The translations under genes were made by a program, and so were the position numbers. A stretch of DNA of 7,533 nucleotides from JAGLHV01 sp023132075 [NCBI: bacterium] (GTDB taxonomy: Bacteria; CBDUZB01; JAGLHV01). Below are positions 1-6,479 of this stretch, in pieces. A model generated the notes under the pieces. That model was given only the letters and a program-made list of their open reading frames with translations. It did no database searches and had not been told where the DNA came from. Each line of letters starts with the position of its first letter. The stretch's first letter is position 1. The stretch covers positions 1 through 7,533 of the forward strand of contig JAGLYT010000073.1 of the NCBI GenBank assembly GCA_023132075.1. The letters run 5' to 3'.

Positions 1-1251
1 GAGCAGTTAATTAATCCGAAAGTTAAAACTCCTTATTCATCAAAGTTTGAAGAAGTATCCGGGGTTGAGGTTATAGATGAATATACTTTACGGATAACTT
101 ATAAAGAACCTTTTTCTCCAGGGCTTTCTTCCTGGGGAATGGGGATTATCCCCCGTCATATTTTCCAAAAAGGAGATTTTAATACCCATCCGGCTAATCA
201 GTGTCCCATAGGTACAGGCCCTTATATTTTCAAGGAATGGAAAAGAGATGAAAAAATTGTTCTGGAGGCAAATCCCGAATATTTCGAAGGGAAACCCTAT
301 ATAGATAAATATGTTTATCGTATTATTCCTGACCAGGCAGTAGAATTTTTGGAATTAAAATCAGGAAATATTGACATGATGACTCTTACTCCTCACCAAT
401 ACCAAAGTGAAACGAATTCTTTACAGTTTCAGGAGCAATTTAACCGTTTTCGGTATCCTAATTTTGTATATACTTATCTCGGTTATAATCTCCTTAATCC
501 TCTTTTTAAAGATAAACGGATTCGGCAGGCGATAGCTTATGCCATAAACAAAGAAGAGATTATTCAGGGGGTACTTTTAGGTTTGGGAAAACCGGCAACC
601 GGTCCTTTCCCTCCTCTTTCCTGGGCATATAACCCGGCGGTAAAACAGTATCCGTATGATATTGATAAAGCAAAAGAGATTCTGAATGAAATAGGATGGA
701 AAGATACAAATAACGATGGAATTTTGGATAAGAACGGAAAAAAGTTTGAATTTACTATTACCACTAATCAGGGCAATAAAATGAGGGCGCTTTGTGCTGA
801 GATTATTCAGGCTAATTTAAGTAAAATAGGAATAAAAATAAATATTCATATTATAGAATGGAGTTCTTTTATTCATCAGTATATAGATAAGAAAAAATTT
901 GAAGCAATTATTTTGGGCTGGTCATTATCTTTTGATCCTGATTGTTATAATATCTGGCATTCCAGTCAAATGAAGGAAGATAAATACAATTTTATTTCTT
1001 ATAAAAATGAAGAGGTTGATAAACTTTTAGTAAAGGGAAGAAGAGTTTTTGATCAGGAAAAAAGAAAAGAGATTTATTATCGTATTCATACTATTCTTGC
1101 GGAGGAACAGCCCTATACTTTTTTATATGTAGGAGATGCCTTGCCGGTGATACATAATAGATTTTATGGTGTAAAGGTTTCTTCTTCGGGTATTGGATAT
1201 AATTTTATTAAGTGGTATGTGCCTAAAAGTTTACAAAAGTATGCTCCATAG
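1..1251 (+). CDS. Oligopeptide/dipeptide ABC transporter substrate-binding protein, 5' end cut off by window
   Basis: The reading frame is open from base 1, so the ATG at 139 is internal (codon 47) and the gene starts outside the window. The 416 visible residues match the C-terminal three quarters of the SBP_bac_5 family (OppA/DppA/AppA), extracytoplasmic proteins that deliver peptides or related solutes to an ABC importer. Family hallmarks include GTGPYIFKEW (about residues 72-81), LGYNLLNPLFKD followed by RIRQAIAYAINKEEII (the conserved AxxYAIDR-like helix), and an acidic loop DTNNDGILD (235-243) common in this family. Family members usually have 500-600 residues, so the signal peptide and about 100-180 residues are missing. 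The C-terminus is intact and ends in TAG. The likely partners are the permeases at 6480 and 7483, but a housekeeping cluster lies between. The substrate (peptide, nickel, sugar or other) cannot be told from sequence alone. Confidence 0.93.
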   Translation, partial: EQLINPKVKTPYSSKFEEVSGVEVIDEYTLRITYKEPFSPGLSSWGMGIIPRHIFQKGDFNTHPANQCPIGTGPYIFKEWKRDEKIVLEANPEYFEGKPYIDKYVYRIIPDQAVEFLELKSGNIDMMTLTPHQYQSETNSLQFQEQFNRFRYPNFVYTYLGYNLLNPLFKDKRIRQAIAYAINKEEIIQGVLLGLGKPATGPFPPLSWAYNPAVKQYPYDIDKAKEILNEIGWKDTNNDGILDKNGKKFEFTITTNQGNKMRALCAEIIQANLSKIGIKINIHIIEWSSFIHQYIDKKKFEAIILGWSLSFDPDCYNIWHSSQMKEDKYNFISYKNEEVDKLLVKGRRVFDQEKRKEIYYRIHTILAEEQPYTFLYVGDALPVIHNRFYGVKVSSSGIGYNFIKWYVPKSLQKYAP

Positions 1252-1374
1252 GCACAAAAAAACAGATTTTTATTCATGGAAATAGGCAATAATGTACTAC
1301 TTTCTCTTATAGATTATTTAATCAGGGATTCCTTTTTTCTATATTAATCCTATTTTCATAAAAAAGGTTTTTAA

Positions 1375-1403
1375 TTGACAAGGAATGATATTTTTTGTAT
1401 TAT
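1375..1403 (+). promoter_or_regulatory. Sigma70-type promoter for the glmU-prs-rplY-pth cluster
   Basis: A perfect -35 hexamer TTGACA lies at 1375-1380. It is followed by exactly 17 nt and the -10 hexamer TATTAT at 1398-1403 (5/6 to consensus). A start near 1410 would give a leader of about 38 nt before the glmU ATG. An alternative -10 reading is TATAAC at 1401-1406, but its spacing of 20 nt is poor. It is the best promoter-like match I found by eye in the window, and its place directly before the first gene of the cluster supports the call. I saw no operator or leader structure with it. Confidence 0.75.
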
Positions 1404-1447
1404 AACATCGCTAAAAAGAGTGATTTTTAATTTGAAGTAGGGATAAA

Positions 1448-2476
1448 ATGGAAAAAGATTTAGCTGTTATTGTTCTTGCCGCCGGAAAAGGTACACGGAT
1501 GAAGTCAAGTTTCCCTAAGATTTTGCATCAATTGTGCGGCAAACCGATGATTGGGTATGTTTTAGATGTAATCCGTAAAGTGGGCAGTGAGAAAAATTTT
1601 TTAGTAGTAGGTCACAAAAAAGAACAGGTTAAAAGAGAAATTAAAGAGGAATTACCCTTTTTTTATAATGAATTTAGTTTTGTATTTCAGAAAGAACTTT
1701 TAGGTTCAGGACATGCAGTACTTCAGACAGAAAAAAACCTTAAAAATTTTAAAGGTTGTGTTTTAGTAATAAGTGGAGATGTTCCGTTAATTGAGAAAGA
1801 AACTTTGGTAAAGTTAGTTAAACAGCATAAAAAGGATAAAAATGTTGCGACTATCCTTACTACTCAGATAGAAAATCCATTTTCTTATGGGAGAATAATT
1901 CGTAGTAAAAATAATGAAGTGGAAGGAATCGTAGAAGAAAAAGATGCGTCTTTTAGCCAAAGAACGATAAAAGAAATAAATAGCGGAATTTATTGTTTTT
2001 CAGCTAAATTTCTCTTTGGGTCTTTGCCTTTGGTGCGCTGTGCTAACAAAAAAGGGGAATATTATCTTACGGATGTAATAAAAATATTAAAGGAGAAAGG
2101 AAATAGAATCGGGGCGTTTAAAATAAAGGATGAAAAACAGGTTATAGGTATTAATGATAGAATAAATTTAGCTTGTGCTGAACAGCTGATACAACAAAAA
2201 ATTCTAAAAAAATTAATGTTAAAAGGAGTAACTATTATTAATCCGCAAGAAACTTACATTGAGGATTCAGTGAAAATTGGGAAAGATACGATTATTTCTC
2301 CGGGTGTTAGTCTTCAAGGAAAAACACAAATCGGAGAAAATTGTCATATAGGGCATTGTACAATAATAAAAGATTCTTATTTGGGAAACGGGGTTAAGGT
2401 TCAAATTAGTGTTTTGGAGAAAACTGAAATTTCTTCTAAAACCAGCGTAGCACCTTTTTCTTATATGAAAGGTTGA
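1448..2476 (+). CDS. glmU: Short GlmU-like UDP-N-acetylglucosamine pyrophosphorylase lacking the acetyltransferase active-site region
   Basis: This cytoplasmic enzyme should transfer UMP from UTP to GlcNAc-1-phosphate, giving UDP-GlcNAc for cell-wall synthesis. Residues 1 to about 240 form a complete nucleotidyltransferase domain: LAAGKGTRM (10-18) with K24 after PK, LGSGHA (85-90), the metal ligand D111 in SGDVPL, YGRI (147-150), EEKDA (163-167), N178 in NSGIY, and the second metal ligand N236 in GINDR. A left-handed beta-helix begins near 255-260 but stops at residue 342 with APFSYMKG, which aligns with the GPFARLRPG region of full-length GlmU. Bifunctional GlmU has about 450-460 residues, and the missing part carries the acetyltransferase His, Tyr, Asn and Lys residues. 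No helix remnant follows the TGA in any forward frame. An AGGGA ribosome-binding site (1439-1443) sits 4 nt before the ATG. The uridyltransferase role is likely. The acetyltransferase role is not supported. Confidence 0.88.
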   Translation: MEKDLAVIVLAAGKGTRMKSSFPKILHQLCGKPMIGYVLDVIRKVGSEKNFLVVGHKKEQVKREIKEELPFFYNEFSFVFQKELLGSGHAVLQTEKNLKNFKGCVLVISGDVPLIEKETLVKLVKQHKKDKNVATILTTQIENPFSYGRIIRSKNNEVEGIVEEKDASFSQRTIKEINSGIYCFSAKFLFGSLPLVRCANKKGEYYLTDVIKILKEKGNRIGAFKIKDEKQVIGINDRINLACAEQLIQQKILKKLMLKGVTIINPQETYIEDSVKIGKDTIISPGVSLQGKTQIGENCHIGHCTIIKDSYLGNGVKVQISVLEKTEISSKTSVAPFSYMKG

Positions 2477-2551
2477 TTTTAAACAATAGCAATCAATAGT
2501 TATTGAGTAAAAAAACCGGTAGGAACAGTGAAGAATAAAAGAAAAAGCTAT

Positions 2552-2563
2552 TGATAATTATCA
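2552..2563. repeat. 12-bp perfect palindrome upstream of prs
   Basis: TGATAATTATCA is self-complementary and lies 31 nt before the prs start, in the 118-nt glmU-prs gap. It resembles half-sites of Fur/PerR-type boxes but lacks the central bases of the 7-1-7 layout (TGATAAT-N-ATTATCA), so it is not a proper match. An AT-rich palindrome of this length is expected a few times by chance in a window of this size. It is listed as a weak operator candidate only. Confidence 0.2.
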
Positions 2564-2594
2564 TAAATGAAAATAAGTTTTTCGAGGAGAAGAA

Positions 2595-3530
2595 ATGAAC
2601 GAATTAAAAGTTTTTAGCGGTAATGCTAATCTTAAACTTGCCCAGGATATATGTGACTATTTGTCTATTCCCTTAGGACAGGCACGAGTGACTAAATTTG
2701 CCGATGGTGAGATTAATGTACAGATAAATGAGAATATTAGAGGGACGGATTGTTTTCTTATTCAACCTACATGTCCTCCGGTAAATGATAATTTGATGGA
2801 ACTTTTGATTATGATTGATGCTCTTTCTCGTGCTTCGGCACGGAGAATTACAGCTGTATTACCTTATTATGGATATGGACGGCAGGATAGAAAGGTAGAG
2901 CCTCGTGTACCCATTACTGCTAAATTAGTAGCTAATTTAATTACTTCTTCCGGGGTAAGCCGTTTGCTAATGCTGGATTTACATGCAGGACAAATTCAGG
3001 GATTTTTTGATATTCCTGTGGATCATTTGTATTCTACGCCTGTTCTGGTCAAATATTTTAAGAAAAAAAATATCTCTGATCTAGTTGTTGTATCTCCTGA
3101 TGCCGGTGGAGTGGAGAGAGCACGGGCTTTTGCTAAAAGATTAGATGCGGATTTGGCTGTTGGAGATAAAAGGAGATCTGGTCCCAATCGAGTTGATACA
3201 ATGAATATAATTGGAAATGTTGAAGGTAAAAATGCTATTATCTTTGATGATATGATAGATACTGCTGGTAGTTTGGTTAAAGTGGTTGAAGCTTTAAAAA
3301 GGGAAAAGGTTTTAAATGTTTATGCGGTAGCAACCCATGCTGTTTTATCAGGACCGGCGATTGAAAGAATAAGTAATTCGGCAATAAAAAAATTGATTGT
3401 TACTGATTCTATTGTTTTGGGTGAGGAAAAGAAAATAAGTAAAATAAAAGTTCTTTCTGTTGCGGAGTTATTAGGAGAGGCAATATCGCGCATTAATAAA
3501 GAAGAATCAGTAAGTACTTTGTTCATATGA
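2595..3530 (+). CDS. prs: Ribose-phosphate pyrophosphokinase (PRPP synthetase, class I)
   Basis: The enzyme makes phosphoribosyl pyrophosphate from ribose-5-phosphate and ATP in the cytoplasm, feeding purine, pyrimidine, NAD, His and Trp synthesis. The 311-residue length is typical. Visible motifs are FADGE (35-39), the ATP-binding [10 protein letters not shown] (91-100), [11 protein letters not shown] (128-138) with the metal/ATP-binding H130, SPDAGG (167-172), the flexible-loop KRR (192-194) with catalytic K192, and the PRPP loop DDMIDTAGS (218-226), where Ser replaces the more usual final Thr. The start is fixed by GAGGAG (2584-2589), 5 nt before the ATG, and by alignment of the N-terminus [12 protein letters not shown]. 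It is downstream of glmU and upstream of rplY, as in Bacillus-type clusters. It may be co-transcribed from the glmU promoter. No clear separate promoter was found. Confidence 0.98.
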   Translation: MNELKVFSGNANLKLAQDICDYLSIPLGQARVTKFADGEINVQINENIRGTDCFLIQPTCPPVNDNLMELLIMIDALSRASARRITAVLPYYGYGRQDRKVEPRVPITAKLVANLITSSGVSRLLMLDLHAGQIQGFFDIPVDHLYSTPVLVKYFKKKNISDLVVVSPDAGGVERARAFAKRLDADLAVGDKRRSGPNRVDTMNIIGNVEGKNAIIFDDMIDTAGSLVKVVEALKREKVLNVYAVATHAVLSGPAIERISNSAIKKLIVTDSIVLGEEKKISKIKVLSVAELLGEAISRINKEESVSTLFI

Positions 3531-3557
3531 GTTAAATAAAATATTATATAGGTGATT

Positions 3558-3564
3558 AAGGAGG
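3558..3564 (+). promoter_or_regulatory. Consensus Shine-Dalgarno for rplY
   Basis: AAGGAGG lies 4 nt before the ATG at 3569. It is the longest anti-16S match among the gene starts in the window and fits the high output expected of a ribosomal protein gene. Confidence 0.85.
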
Positions 3565-3568
3565 ATAC

Positions 3569-4255
3569 ATGGAGAAGGAAGTGTTTTTAAATGCAGAGAA
3601 AAGGACTGAAATGACCAGAGGAGAAATAAACGAATTACGTTTGCGGGGGGAGTTGCCGGCAGTGTTGTATGGAAGAGGACAGGAAACTATTCCTCTTATA
3701 ATAAATGAGAAGGAATTCAGAAAAACTATGCATACGGAACTAGGAGAAAATATTGTTATTACTTTAAAAGTTAAGGGAGAGAATAAAAAAACCCATTCTG
3801 TTATTGTAAAAGATTGGCAAATAGATTCGATAAAAGGTAATTTATTACATATTGATTTTTGCCAAATTTCTCTAAAGAAGGAAATTGTGGTAGATGTTCT
3901 TGTAGAAACAGTGGGGGAAGCACCGGGGGTGAAAGAAAAAGGCGGAGTATTGGAACACATCTTAAGAGAGTTGGAAGTTAAGTGTTTACCTGTCCGAATC
4001 CCTCATTCTATTACAGTTGATATCTCACATCTTCAGATAGGTGAAAATATTTTAGTAAAAGATATAGTTGTTCCTGAAGGGCTAAAAATACTAAATGATT
4101 TGGAACAAATTGTTGTAAACATAGTGGCTTCCACTGTTCTTGAAGAAAAAACAGAAGAGGCTATAGCTGGGGAAACTGCAGAGCCTGAAGTAATCAGTAA
4201 GGGTAAGAAAGAGGAAGAAGGAGACGGGGGAGAGAAGGAAGGGGGAAAGGAGTAA
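3569..4255 (+). CDS. rplY: 50S ribosomal protein bL25, long CTC/TL5 form
   Basis: This protein binds 5S rRNA in the central protuberance of the large subunit; in Bacillus the long form is the general stress protein Ctc. The N-terminal L25 domain (about 1-95) has the family pattern around LRLRGELPAVLYGRG (23-37). The second, TL5-type beta domain (about 100-188) has VDVLVET, GGVLEHILRELEVKCLP (about 125-141), and VDISHLQIGENILVKDI. The last 40 or so residues form a low-complexity tail rich in Glu, Gly and Lys. At 228 residues it fits the long form rather than the roughly 94-residue E. coli type. A strong ribosome-binding site lies 4 nt upstream. It is 38 nt after prs and 7 nt before pth, so it is very probably in their operon. 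Some annotations use the symbol ctc. Confidence 0.96.
   Translation: MEKEVFLNAEKRTEMTRGEINELRLRGELPAVLYGRGQETIPLIINEKEFRKTMHTELGENIVITLKVKGENKKTHSVIVKDWQIDSIKGNLLHIDFCQISLKKEIVVDVLVETVGEAPGVKEKGGVLEHILRELEVKCLPVRIPHSITVDISHLQIGENILVKDIVVPEGLKILNDLEQIVVNIVASTVLEEKTEEAIAGETAEPEVISKGKKEEEGDGGEKEGGKE
4205..4252 (+). other. Homopurine tract at the rplY 3' end, containing the pth ribosome-binding site
   Basis: Of these 48 bases, 47 are purines; the only exception is C at 4225. The tract encodes the Glu/Gly/Lys tail of bL25 and contains several Shine-Dalgarno-like strings, including AAGGAG (4218-4223) and AAAGGAG (4246-4252). The last of these is the likely ribosome-binding site for pth, 10 nt before its GTG. 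The composition is directly visible. Any role beyond coding and initiation is inference. Confidence 0.6.
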
Positions 4256-4262
4256 TTTTTAA

Positions 4263-4841
4263 GTGAAATTAGTTATAGGGTTAGGAAATCCAGGACGAAA
4301 ATATCAAAAAACCAGACATAATCTCGGGTTTTTGGTTATAGATGCTTTAGCTAAAGAGTTTAAAATAAAATTGAATAAAATTAAATATGATTCGTTGTGT
4401 GGCGATGGATGGATAGATGAGGCGGTTATTTTAGCTGAGCCAATGACTTTTATGAATTTAAGTGGTAAATCAGTAAATAGGTTGATAAAAAAATATAAAG
4501 TTGATTTGAAAGATACGATAGTTATTTATGATGATTTAAATTTGGATTTAGGTGTTTTAAAAATAAAGAAAAGCGGTTCAAGCGGTGGACATAACGGAAT
4601 AAAATCAATCATTGAGCATTTGCAGTCTAATTGTTTTCCCAGGATACGTTTGGGAATAGGAAGGCCGAATGAGGTGGTAGATTTGACACGGTATGTCCTT
4701 TCTACTTTTCAAAAGGAAGAGCATGAAAAAGTAGGAGAAATGGTTTCAAAAAGTGTCGAAGCCATTAAACTGATTTTTAAGGGTGGAATAGATAAGGCAA
4801 TGACTGTTTATAATAAGAAGATAATTAAAAAAGAAAACTAA
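4263..4841 (+). CDS. pth: Peptidyl-tRNA hydrolase
   Basis: Pth cleaves the ester bond of peptidyl-tRNAs that drop off stalled ribosomes, recycling the tRNA in the cytoplasm. The 192-residue length is typical for bacterial Pth. Key residues are present: N9 in GLGNPG, catalytic H19 in TRHN, N65 in FMNLSG, D90 in YDDLNL, and N111 in SGGHNG, followed by RIRLGIGRP. The usual YDDLDLP stretch reads YDDLNLD here, a mild divergence that keeps the catalytic Asp. The start is GTG at 4263: an in-frame TAA lies immediately upstream at 4260-4262, and the next Met (M61) would remove the active site. AAAGGAG overlaps the end of rplY and serves as the ribosome-binding site. The 7-nt gap after rplY suggests translational coupling. 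Confidence 0.97.
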   Translation: MKLVIGLGNPGRKYQKTRHNLGFLVIDALAKEFKIKLNKIKYDSLCGDGWIDEAVILAEPMTFMNLSGKSVNRLIKKYKVDLKDTIVIYDDLNLDLGVLKIKKSGSSGGHNGIKSIIEHLQSNCFPRIRLGIGRPNEVVDLTRYVLSTFQKEEHEKVGEMVSKSVEAIKLIFKGGIDKAMTVYNKKIIKKEN

Positions 4842-4852
4842 GAAACGATAAA

Positions 4853-6321
4853 ATGGAGAAAAAGTTTTTAATAATATTATTATCTATAATATGTATAGGA
4901 AGCTTTTTAAGAATTTATAAATTAGCTAATCAAAGTTTTTGGATTGATGAAGCAACAGCAATTCAAAAGTCAAGAGAACTTCCTTCTTTAGATAATCTTG
5001 AATCATGGGAAACACACTGGATGTCTCCCCCCTTTTATAATTTACTACTTCATTTTTGGATAATCTTGTTCGGAGAAAATGAATTTGCTGTAAGGTCTTT
5101 GTCAGTTGTTTTTGGAATATTAACAATTCTGCTTGTTTATATTGTAGGTGCAGATTTGTTTAATAAAAGAACAGCTGTTTTTAGTAGTTTGATACTCGCT
5201 ATTTCTCCATTTCATATTGCTTTTTCCCAGGATGTAAAGATGTATCCTTTGTTATCTTTTTTAGGCCTGCTTTCCGTTTATCTTTGTTACAAAACGCTTT
5301 TTAGTAAAAAAAGATTTTACTGGTTAGTTTATTTTTTTGTTACTGTGTTAATGCTTTATACTCACAATTGGGCAATTTTTTTACTTATTTCTGAAAATAT
5401 ATTTTTCCTTTTGGTTAAAAAACATACAATTAATACAAAAAAATACTTATTAAGCCAATTATTTATTGGTTTATGTTATCTCCCATGGTTACCGGTTCTA
5501 TTTAAACAAATTATAAATTCAAAATATTATGTTTGTCTTCCCCTGAGTGATATTTATGATATTTCGGCATTATTAGCGGTATATTGTGGAACAATTATTC
5601 AGTTGGGAGAAAGCATTTATGATGTAGGTACGTTTTCTTCGGTAATAGGTGGTAGTTTATACGGGTTGTTGTTTTTTTTGGGGTTGTCAATAAACGAACA
5701 AAAAAAAATTGATAAATATTATTTCTGGAAATCGAAAGAAACCCTATTGATGGTTAGTTGTTTTTTTTGACGATGAGTATTCTTTTTGTAATTGGTTTTA
5801 AACTTCCGATGTTCCATACGAGGTATACTATTATAGTTTTTCCATTATTTTGTCTTTTTGTTGGAAAGGGCATCACCGGAATTAGGTCGTTTAAATTACA
5901 GATTTTAATAGTTTTAATATTAGTTTTTATTGCAGCTTTTACATTGAGTAAATATTATTATAGATTTGTAAAGTCTTATGATCGGGAATTAACTGATTAT
6001 GTTAGGCAAAATTTAGATGAAAATGATTTCATAGTAATTGACCCAAATTGGATTGGTGCAACTTTTGAGTAGTATTATAAAAATTGTGCCCGGGATAAAG
6101 GTGAAATAGAGAAAATAATAAATCCGTCGCGATTGAAGGCATTTCATCTCTTTCAGAAAATAAAAAACACTAAAAAATTTAATAAACTAATTCTTTTGTA
6201 TTCACATAAAGTTCCGAAAACCGAACTTAAAGAATTCAAAAAATATTTAGATAATAACCTTTGTTTATTTAGTGAAACTAATTTTAGAAACAAGAAAGTT
6301 ATTTTTTATAAACTTGAATAA
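4853..6321 (+). pseudogene. GT-C membrane glycosyltransferase (PMT/GT39-like, PMT_2 type), broken by a frame change and an in-frame stop
   Basis: Rejoined, this encodes about 489 residues of a multi-pass membrane glycosyltransferase that would use a lipid-linked sugar donor and act on the outer face of the membrane. Visible features are a first transmembrane segment (about 5-20), FWIDEA (29-34) with the D32-E33 pair in the first external loop where the catalytic Asp lies, PPFY (59-62), R81 in the FAVRSL segment, SPFHIAFSQDVKMYPL (typical of the family), then a series of hydrophobic helices. The first frame ends in TGA at 5768-5770. The continuation in frame 1 begins only after a stop at 5755-5757 and gives MFHTRYTIIVFPLFCLF, the usual late membrane segment. 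That frame meets TAG at 6070-6072 in the context FE-stop-YYK, then stays open for 82 codons to TAA. No good ribosome-binding site precedes the ATG, 11 nt after pth. The acceptor is unknown. Confidence 0.8.
5758..5770 (+). other. T8 run with -1 slippery heptamer and adjacent TGA in the glycosyltransferase gene
   Basis: Eight T residues (5761-5768) lie where the two coding frames meet. Read in the upstream frame, the site is tgT TTT TTT TGA, so a T-TTT-TTT heptamer is in the correct register for a -1 ribosomal shift, and slipping there continues into the downstream frame (Cys-Phe-Phe-Leu-Thr-Met). One extra T (T9) would also join the frames. Because the downstream frame is closed by TAG at 5755-5757, the shift must fall within this short stretch. 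It may be a true deletion, a homopolymer sequencing error, or recoding or transcript slippage. Confidence 0.7.
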
Positions 6322-6438
6322 AAAACGGGTAATTCTTTTTGAGAACAATCAGAAAAAAAAATTCCCAAACGAGTTAGTGAAAAAGATTTTGGAAGTAAAA
6401 AAAATATAATTTTGCAGGCAGAGAAATAAGTTTTCAGG

Positions 6439-6457
6439 TAAATATAAAGTATATTTA
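6439..6457. promoter_or_regulatory. AT-only inverted repeat upstream of the permease gene
   Basis: TAAATATA (6439-6446) and its exact complement TATATTTA (6450-6457) flank the 3-nt centre AAG, 22 nt before the permease ATG. The right arm overlaps a possible -10 element TTTAAT (6454-6459), which is 17 nt from a weak -35, TTTTCA (6431-6436). This could be an operator-promoter combination for the permease genes. The arms are pure A/T in an AT-rich genome, so chance is a serious alternative. Confidence 0.3.
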
Positions 6458-6479
6458 ATACGAGTAGCGGGGATGATTT

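Noticed and set aside
564-764. 66-codon open frame on the minus strand inside the binding-protein gene
   Set aside because: It is antisense to a well-supported SBP_bac_5 coding frame, has no ribosome-binding site, and gives no recognisable protein.
1312-1350. Weak hairpins (GATTA-TT-TAATC; GGATT...AATCC) after the binding-protein gene as terminator
   Set aside because: The stems have only five pairs, are AT-rich or carry a long loop, and lack a following U-tract.
2484-2555. Inverted repeat ATCAATAG (2492-2499) / CTATTGAT (2548-2555) between glmU and prs
   Set aside because: Eight AT-rich base pairs around a loop of nearly 50 nt is within chance expectation, and no T-run follows to make it a terminator.
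2552-2563. Reading the palindrome before prs as a Fur box
   Set aside because: The half-sites abut directly and lack the central bases of the 7-1-7 Fur arrangement. No iron-related gene is nearby.
2567-2617. Possible 16-codon leader peptide from the ATG at 2567 overlapping the prs start
   Set aside because: It has no Shine-Dalgarno, no attenuator-like hairpins and no telling codon run. Such short frames arise often by chance.
3320-3960. Two minus-strand open frames (3320-3526 and 3556-3960)
   Set aside because: They lie opposite prs and rplY, whose products are unmistakable. The longer one spans the rplY ribosome-binding site and start and shows no family motif.
4926-5126. Minus-strand open frame opposite the glycosyltransferase start
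   Set aside because: The sense strand carries clear GT-C motifs here. The antisense product is low-information.
5758-6321. Treating 5758-6072 and 6133-6321 as separate small genes
   Set aside because: Both are in one frame separated only by a TAG, neither has a ribosome-binding site, the second would need a TTG start, and together they supply the missing C-terminus of the glycosyltransferase.
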